Position numbers and translations under genes: made by a program. A DNA stretch of 10,643 bases. Origin: Planctomycetaceae bacterium. GTDB taxonomy: Bacteria > Planctomycetota > Planctomycetia > Pirellulales > JAEUIK01. Positions within the stretch are counted from its first letter, which is position 1; the number at the start of each line of letters is the position of its first letter. The stretch spans positions 1-10,643 of the forward strand of contig WGDQ01000239.1 in assembly GCA_015493185.1 (NCBI GenBank), in the 5' to 3' direction. Of this stretch, positions 6,644-10,643 are shown piece after piece. Below the pieces are notes generated by a model. That model made no database searches and was not told the DNA's origin. It saw only the letters and a program-made list of their open reading frames with translations.

Positions 6644-6663
6644 AGCCGCTCTCGCAAGCGGCT
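6644..6663. terminator. Perfect 7-bp inverted repeat after the SDR gene
   Basis: AGCCGCT (6644-6650) and AGCGGCT (6657-6663) flank the loop CTCGCA, starting 33 nt after the SDR stop. Position suggests a transcript-end hairpin for the GT4-SDR unit. No T-run follows, so it would have to be a non-classical terminator or RNA-stabilising stem. A dispersed palindromic element is an alternative. Confidence 0.4.
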
Positions 6664-6824
6664 GATCGCGGGATTGGATCGCTCGCGGGGTTGGGCCACT
6701 CGCGGGGGTGCGCCGATCGGCAGGTAGACCTTCGCAAGGCCGCAAAGGCGGCACGACCGGCCTATTCGGTGCGAGGGGCGGCTTGTCGGAGCCGGGAAGC
6801 AGGACGCGCAGCGGGGTCGAAAAC

Positions 6825-6853
6825 TTCTCAATGCCCAAACGCCCAGGTATGCT
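6825..6853 (+). promoter_or_regulatory. Weak candidate promoter upstream of the aminotransferase
   Basis: TTCTCA (6825-6830) and TATGCT (6848-6853) are separated by exactly 17 nt, each matching four of six consensus positions. It would leave a leader of about 390 nt before the aminotransferase start, which is long. No better pair was found closer to the gene. Confidence 0.2.
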
Positions 6854-7001
6854 GGCACTTACGGCCCTGCCCCGAAGGTGGTCGCTCTGCGGGCTTGTCC
6901 TATCGGAGCCGCGGCGAGGGATGCCGGGCACATTGCATGAAGCGGGGCTTGCGAGGCCAAACGTTCGCACGCTTGCCCACGGTGACGGGAACCAAGCGTC
7001 T

Positions 7002-7049
7002 CATGGCCCGACGGCTGGCACGTGCCGATGGTGGCATGGCCCGACGGCT
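7002..7049. repeat. 15-bp direct repeat CATGGCCCGACGGCT, two copies 33 nt apart
   Basis: The copies at 7002-7016 and 7035-7049 are identical, and the flanks differ. Between them lies the perfect palindrome GGCACGTGCC (7017-7026). The arrangement lies about 200-245 nt upstream of the aminotransferase start. It may be a paired regulator site, or part of an intergenic repeat family; one locus cannot decide. Confidence 0.65.
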
Positions 7050-7245
7050 CGAATCGTTGTCTCACGCACGTCTTACCCGATCCGCACCGGCGTGCTCATC
7101 GGCCGAGGCGGTGCCGCGCAACGCGGGGTGAAGCAAGAAAACGGAACGAAGCGGAAACAGCGCCCCGGCGTCGTACGCGGCGGAAAGTGAAAATCGAGGT
7201 GGGCCGGGAGCGGGGGTCGCTTGCCGTCGCACAGCGGAGTGTTGC

Positions 7246-8451
7246 ATGTCTGCCAAAATCCCGTTCAACAAGCCGTTCATTGCCGGCAAAGAATTGTATT
7301 ACGTCGCGCAGGCCGTGACGTTGGGCAATATCGCGGGCGACGGCCATTTCACCCAAAGCTGCTGCCGGTTGCTGGAAGAGCGGTTCGGCATCCATCGGGT
7401 GTTGCTCACGCCATCGTGCACCGCGGCGTTGGAAATGGCGGCCATGCTGTGCGACATCGAGCCGGGCGACGAGGTGGTGATGCCTTCGTTCACGTTCGTT
7501 TCCACGGCCAACGCCTTTGTGCGGTTGGGCGCGCGGCCCGTGTTTGTGGACATTCGGCCCGACACAATGAACCTGGACGAATCGCAGTTGGCCGCGCACG
7601 TGGGGCCGAGGACCAAGGCGATTGTGCCGGTGCACTACGCGGGCGTGGCCTGCGAGATGAACGATATTTTGCAGCTCGCGCGGCAGCATGACATCCGGGT
7701 GATCGAAGATGCCGCGCAGGGGGTGAACGCCTTTTATCACGAGCGGGCGTTGGGCTCGTTGGGCGCGTTGGGCGCCTACAGCTTTCACGAGACGAAAAAC
7801 TACATCTGCGGCGAAGGGGGCGCGCTGTGCATCAACGATCCGCAATTTATCGAGCGGGCCGAGATCATTCGCGACAAAGGGACCAACCGCAGCCAATTCT
7901 TTCGCGGGCAGGTGGATAAATACACCTGGGTCGACGTGGGCAGCTCGTATGTGCCGAGCGAGATCGTTTCGGCGTTTCTGTACGCTCAGCTCGAAATGCT
8001 CGATGTGATCGGCGAGCGTCGGCGGCAGATTTACGATGCCTACTACGAGCGCCTGCAACCGTGGGAGCGCCGCGGCTTGCTGCGGCTGCCGCGGGTGCCG
8101 AGCGGCTGTCGATCGAACCATCATATGTTTTATATCGTGGTGGCCGACCTGGCGACGCGCGACGGACTGATCGAGCATTTGCGCCGCGAGCAGATTTCGG
8201 CCGTGTTCCACTACGTTCCGCTGCACAGCTCGCCCATGGGGCGCCGCTTCGGCTATGCCGAGGGCGATTTGCCCGTGACCGAAGAGATGAGCGACCGACT
8301 TGTACGGCTGCCGTTCTATTATGAAATGAACCACGAAGATCAGCAGCGGGTGGTGGAGCAAGTGAGCCGCTTTCTGGAGCGGCACGGCAAAACGTTCGAT
8401 GCCGCGGTGTGCCCCGATTTCGTTTTTTCCGACAAACCCCACGACGGTTGA
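7246..8451 (+). CDS. wecE: dTDP-4-amino-4,6-dideoxygalactose transaminase (WecE/RffA type)
   Basis: A predicted 401-aa PLP-dependent aminotransferase of the DegT/DnrJ/EryC1 family. WecE converts dTDP-4-keto-6-deoxy-D-glucose and glutamate to dTDP-4-amino-4,6-dideoxy-D-galactose (dTDP-Fuc4N), in the cytoplasm. Long blocks match the E. coli WecE sequence as I remember it: LLTPSCTAALEMAA (53-66), MPSFTFVSTANAFV (79-92), VPVHYAGVACEM (127-138), SFHETKNY with the PLP lysine Lys184, and KGTNRSQFFRGQVDKYTW (211-228). Asp155 in EDAAQG should contact the PLP ring nitrogen. It is about 25 residues longer than E. coli WecE, mainly in a C-terminal tail after 380. The start ATG 7246 has GGAG 6 nt upstream. 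The other enterobacterial common antigen genes are absent here, so the amino sugar probably serves another glycan. The next gene starts 5 nt after its stop. Confidence 0.93.
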   Translation: MSAKIPFNKPFIAGKELYYVAQAVTLGNIAGDGHFTQSCCRLLEERFGIHRVLLTPSCTAALEMAAMLCDIEPGDEVVMPSFTFVSTANAFVRLGARPVFVDIRPDTMNLDESQLAAHVGPRTKAIVPVHYAGVACEMNDILQLARQHDIRVIEDAAQGVNAFYHERALGSLGALGAYSFHETKNYICGEGGALCINDPQFIERAEIIRDKGTNRSQFFRGQVDKYTWVDVGSSYVPSEIVSAFLYAQLEMLDVIGERRRQIYDAYYERLQPWERRGLLRLPRVPSGCRSNHHMFYIVVADLATRDGLIEHLRREQISAVFHYVPLHSSPMGRRFGYAEGDLPVTEEMSDRLVRLPFYYEMNHEDQQRVVEQVSRFLERHGKTFDAAVCPDFVFSDKPHDG

Positions 8452-8456
8452 CCTTG

Positions 8457-9443
8457 ATGAGCTCTCCGATTGTACCGGCCGCTCGTTCGCCTCGCGTGTC
8501 GAAGGGTAGCGAACCGGCCACGCGCAAACCGAAGATTTCGGTCGTGATCCCGGTTTATCGCTCGGCCGACATTTTGCCGAAACTGGTTGAGCGGCTCGAT
8601 GCCTTCTTCGAGCAGCATGCGCTGCCGCACGAATACGTGATGGTCAACGACGGCAGCCCCGACAACAGTTGGGAAGTGCTCGTCGAATTGAAGGGCGATC
8701 GCGACGACATCGTGCTGATCGATTTGTTGCGCAACTACGGGCAACACAGCGCCGTGTTTTGCGGATTGCAGCAGGCCACGGGCGATTATGTGGTGACGAT
8801 GGACGACGACTTGCAGAACCCGCCCGAGGAAATCATTCATTTGATCCGCAAGATCGAGGAGGGCTACGACGTTGTTTTCGGCAAGTTTCATCAGAAGATG
8901 CACGGCGGCCTGCGCAAGCTGGGCTCGAAGCTGGTGGGCTGGTTGAATCGCCGGCTGTTCAACAAGCCGCGCGACCTGACGCTAACCAACTTTCGCATCT
9001 TACGGCGCGAGGTGGTCGATGCCGTGTGCTCGGTGAACACTTCGTTTCCGTACATACCGGGGCTGGTGTTGATGTGTGCCAAAACGTTCGCCAACGTGCC
9101 GGTGGAACACCGCCCGCGGGAGAGCGGGGCCTCGAACTACACGTTGCCGGTGATTGCCCGGTTGGTGTGGCGGATTGTGTTCAACTACTCGGCCTTTCCG
9201 CTGCGGCTGTTGTGCGGCATTGGCGGCGTGACGGCACTGGCCTCGTTTTTGCTAGGTGCCTATTACCTGGTGCGGGCCATGTTCGTGCCGTCGCAAACCG
9301 CCGGCTGGCCCACGCTCGTGGTGCTGCTGTCGTTTTATCAGGGCATGATCCTGGTGATCTTTGCCGCGGTGGGCGAATACATTGTGCGGATTGCCAACGA
9401 CGTTTCGGGGCAGCGGGCCTACCGCATTCGCCGCAAGTTGTGA
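8457..9443 (+). CDS. Polyprenyl-phosphate glycosyltransferase, family 2 (ArnC/DPM1-like)
   Basis: A predicted 328-aa inner-membrane enzyme that would move a sugar from a nucleotide donor to undecaprenyl phosphate or a similar carrier. The GT2 domain (27-240) starts with ISVVIPVYRSADILPKLVERL; VMVNDGS (61-67) has the nucleotide-binding Asp65, and MDDDLQNPPEE (115-125) is the metal-binding region typical of ArnC and related enzymes. Also typical are LLRNYGQHSAVFCGL (90-104) and the RPRESGASNYT stretch (219-229). Two C-terminal hydrophobic segments lie near 246-275 and 285-312, followed by a basic tail. ATG 8457 is chosen because it lies 5 nt after the aminotransferase stop; an upstream in-frame GTG at 8409 would overlap that gene. 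No strong Shine-Dalgarno is visible, so translation is probably coupled. Pairing with WecE suggests an amino-sugar donor, by analogy with the Arn pathway, but this is inferred. Confidence 0.9.
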   Translation: MSSPIVPAARSPRVSKGSEPATRKPKISVVIPVYRSADILPKLVERLDAFFEQHALPHEYVMVNDGSPDNSWEVLVELKGDRDDIVLIDLLRNYGQHSAVFCGLQQATGDYVVTMDDDLQNPPEEIIHLIRKIEEGYDVVFGKFHQKMHGGLRKLGSKLVGWLNRRLFNKPRDLTLTNFRILRREVVDAVCSVNTSFPYIPGLVLMCAKTFANVPVEHRPRESGASNYTLPVIARLVWRIVFNYSAFPLRLLCGIGGVTALASFLLGAYYLVRAMFVPSQTAGWPTLVVLLSFYQGMILVIFAAVGEYIVRIANDVSGQRAYRIRRKL

Positions 9444-9540
9444 ACCGGCACCGCACCGCCCGAGACAAACAACAGGCCGGACAACGGGCCGATTGCAGCC
9501 GCGCGACGGCGCGCCGCGAAACGCGCCGAGCAAACATGGT

Positions 9541-9546
9541 GAAGGG
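9541..9546 (+). promoter_or_regulatory. Shine-Dalgarno GAAGGG supporting a TTG start for the sulfotransferase
   Basis: GAAGGG lies 9 nt before TTG 9556, where family similarity begins. An ATG at 9536 is in another frame and gives only a 7-codon reading frame, whose TGA (9557-9559) overlaps the TTG. Confidence 0.45.
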
Positions 9547-9555
9547 TGCGCAGCG

Positions 9556-10350
9556 TTGATCGTCGAACCGAACTTTCTGATCGCCGGTGGCCAGCGTTGT
9601 GGAACCACGACGCTTTACGAATTGCTCGACCAGCATCCGCAGGTTTATCTGGCCAAGCCGGTTCGGCCCGAGCCGAAATTTTTCGTGCGCGATTGCCGCG
9701 GCCAGCCCGATCGAGATCGGTATTTGAGTACCTGGTTTGCCGAAGTGCCAGCGGCGGCGAAGGCCGTGGGCGAAAAATCGACCAGCTATCTGGAAACCCC
9801 GGGAACGGCGGCGCGCATTCGGGCCATGTTTCCCGAAATGCGACTGCTGTTCATTCTGCGGCATCCGCTCGAACGGGCTGTTTCGAACTACCGCTACACG
9901 CGGTCGCACGGATTGGAAACGGAATCGTTCGACGCGGCCGTGCGACTCGAAGCCCGGCGGTTGGCCGAAACACGGTTCGACGAAATTTCGGCCCACCCTC
10001 ACGCCTATCTGCGTCGCGGACGCTATGCCGAACACCTGCGGCAGTATGTCGACACGTTCGCCCGCGAGCAGATCGAGATTGTGCTGAACGACTGGTTGCA
10101 GCAAGATGCCGCGGCCGTTTGCCGGCAGGTGTACGGCTTTCTCGGTGTCGATAGCGGGTATGTTCCGCCGCGGTTGGCGGTGCGCGAAAACGCGCACGCG
10201 CCGGACGACCTGCGCATCAGCCCCGAGACGGTCGACTTCTTGCTCGAGCACTTTGACGAACCCAACCGCCGGCTGGCGGAAATGTTCGATCTCGATCTCT
10301 CGGCCTGGAGTCGCCCCTCGCCAATGATTCAATCGCTGATGCGCCGTTAG
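9556..10350 (+). CDS. PAPS-dependent sulfotransferase
   Basis: A predicted 264-aa sulfotransferase that would transfer a sulfuryl group from 3'-phosphoadenylyl sulfate (PAPS) to a hydroxyl or amine of a glycan or lipid. The 5'-phosphosulfate loop is FLIAGGQRCGTTTLYELL (7-24), with Arg14 in the place of the common Lys. The 3'-phosphate motif is LLFILRHPLERAVSNYRY, with Arg102 and Ser110. The YLRRGRYAEHLRQYVDTF stretch (151-168) and the tail PNRRLAEMFDLDLSAW are typical of the heparan-sulfate-like and NodH-like branch. No signal peptide or membrane segment is seen, so it should act in the cytoplasm. An upstream in-frame extension to 9361 lies inside the preceding gene and has no family similarity, so the TTG start is preferred. 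It lies 112 nt after the GT2 gene on the same strand, suggesting a shared glycan pathway. The acceptor is unknown. Confidence 0.92.
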   Translation: MIVEPNFLIAGGQRCGTTTLYELLDQHPQVYLAKPVRPEPKFFVRDCRGQPDRDRYLSTWFAEVPAAAKAVGEKSTSYLETPGTAARIRAMFPEMRLLFILRHPLERAVSNYRYTRSHGLETESFDAAVRLEARRLAETRFDEISAHPHAYLRRGRYAEHLRQYVDTFAREQIEIVLNDWLQQDAAAVCRQVYGFLGVDSGYVPPRLAVRENAHAPDDLRISPETVDFLLEHFDEPNRRLAEMFDLDLSAWSRPSPMIQSLMRR

Positions 10351-10468
10351 AAGGCGTCTTCAGAATCGCTTCCAGACCCGAGATTGTGAGCAGACGATTC
10401 ATATCGCGCAATTCCATCTGCGTGCCAAGGAGATCGAAGCCGGAATTGGATGTTGAAGATATCCTTCT

Positions 10469-10474
10469 GAAAGG
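10469..10474 (+). promoter_or_regulatory. Shine-Dalgarno GAAAGG for the partial exported-protein gene
   Basis: GAAAGG lies 5 nt before the ATG at 10480. Together with the signal peptide that follows, it supports a real gene start at the right edge of the window. Confidence 0.5.
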
Positions 10475-10479
10475 TCGTG

Positions 10480-10643
10480 ATGGTGCGAACGAAGAAGTGG
10501 GATCGTTTGTTGCGATGGGCGCGGGCGGCAGCGGCGTGGCGGGCCGGTTGGGGGCTGGCGTTATGCCTGCTGCTAGTGCTGGGGTTTGAGGGAATTGCTG
10601 TAGCCGCGAAACAAGACAAACAAGACGATGGCGCTCCGCAGGC
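10480..10643 (+). CDS. N-terminus of an exported protein (partial, runs off the window)
   Basis: The frame from ATG 10480 stays open to the window end, giving 54 complete codons. It reads as a signal peptide: a long basic n-region (MVRTKKWDRLLRWARAAAAW), a hydrophobic core WGLALCLLLVLGF (24-36), and a likely cleavage site after AVAA (residue 43). The start of a charged mature chain, KQDKQDDGAPQ, follows. The Cys in the core is not in a proper lipobox. The n-region is longer than usual, as is often seen in planctomycete exported proteins. The function cannot be told. It begins 129 nt after the sulfotransferase on the same strand, and could be a partner of the glycan locus or an unrelated gene. 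Confidence 0.7.
   Translation, partial: MVRTKKWDRLLRWARAAAAWRAGWGLALCLLLVLGFEGIAVAAKQDKQDDGAPQ

Larger units (their letters stand above)
6612..7245. other. Intergenic region between SDR and aminotransferase genes
   Basis: No gene is supported in these 634 nt. Open frames exist on the plus strand (6691-7131 and 6708-7190), but their translations are Arg/Gly/Pro/Ser-rich, lack motifs, and overlap one another in different frames. The region holds an inverted repeat at 6644-6663, a weak promoter-like pair at 6825-6853, and two copies of a 15-bp direct repeat at 7002-7049. A GGAG at 7236-7239, 6 nt before the ATG at 7246, is the ribosome-binding site of the next gene. Confidence 0.6.

Noticed and set aside
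7143..7172. GGAAC...CGTC pair resembling an ECF promoter before wecE
   Set aside because: The spacing is 21 nt, too long for the usual 16-17 nt.
6691..7190. Overlapping plus-strand frames between SDR and aminotransferase
   Set aside because: Two different frames are open over the same stretch, both low-complexity; typical of non-coding GC-rich DNA.
7096..8442. 448-codon minus-strand open frame antisense to the aminotransferase
   Set aside because: The plus strand matches WecE along its whole length; this frame has no recognisable feature.
9181..10332. Minus-strand open frame antisense to the GT2 end and the sulfotransferase
   Set aside because: Sulfotransferase motifs lie on the plus strand and the antisense frame crosses two genes; shadow.

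Overview
The window looks like a chromosomal stretch from a planctomycete, probably of the Pirellulales type. I infer this from the GC-rich, gene-sparse layout, from a membrane-anchored Ser/Thr kinase of the planctomycete style with a DFN motif, from the divergent ECF-type sigma factor beside it, and from a glycan locus that carries a sulfotransferase. No rRNA, tRNA, CRISPR array, insertion sequence or phage gene was seen.

Layout. (1) Positions 1-232 hold no convincing gene but contain a 7-unit octanucleotide tandem repeat. (2) A minus-strand gene at 233-2548 encodes a receptor-like Ser/Thr protein kinase with six C-terminal membrane segments. (3) A non-coding divergent region of about 0.92 kb (2549-3472) holds two stem-loops and a tandem 20-bp repeat. 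(4) A plus-strand ECF-like sigma factor lies at 3473-4093. (5) After a 422-nt gap comes a two-gene unit with a 4-bp ATGA overlap: a GT4 glycosyltransferase (4516-5745) and a short-chain dehydrogenase (5742-6611). (6) A 634-nt gap follows, with an inverted repeat and a 15-bp direct repeat. (7) Next come a WecE-type PLP aminotransferase (7246-8451), an ArnC-like polyprenyl-phosphate glycosyltransferase 5 nt behind it (8457-9443), and a sulfotransferase 112 nt further on (9556-10350). (8) At the right edge, from 10480, a gene encoding an exported protein begins and runs out of the window.

How the parts fit. The kinase and sigma factor are plausibly one signalling and transcription module. The five downstream enzymes form a glycan module. 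The aminotransferase would make a 4-amino-4,6-dideoxyhexose nucleotide. The ArnC-like enzyme would load a sugar, possibly this one, onto a polyprenyl phosphate in the inner membrane. The GT4 enzyme would build a chain, and the sulfotransferase would sulfate the product or a related glycan. The SDR could act on a sugar or a lipid. The enzyme families are clear from motifs; the shared product is inference.

Start codons: only three of the seven complete genes, and the partial one, have a clear ATG. The kinase (TTG), sigma factor (GTG), GT4 (GTG) and sulfotransferase (TTG) appear to use alternative starts, which I chose from Shine-Dalgarno position and from where family similarity begins. Long open frames antisense to nearly every real gene are composition artefacts and were left out.
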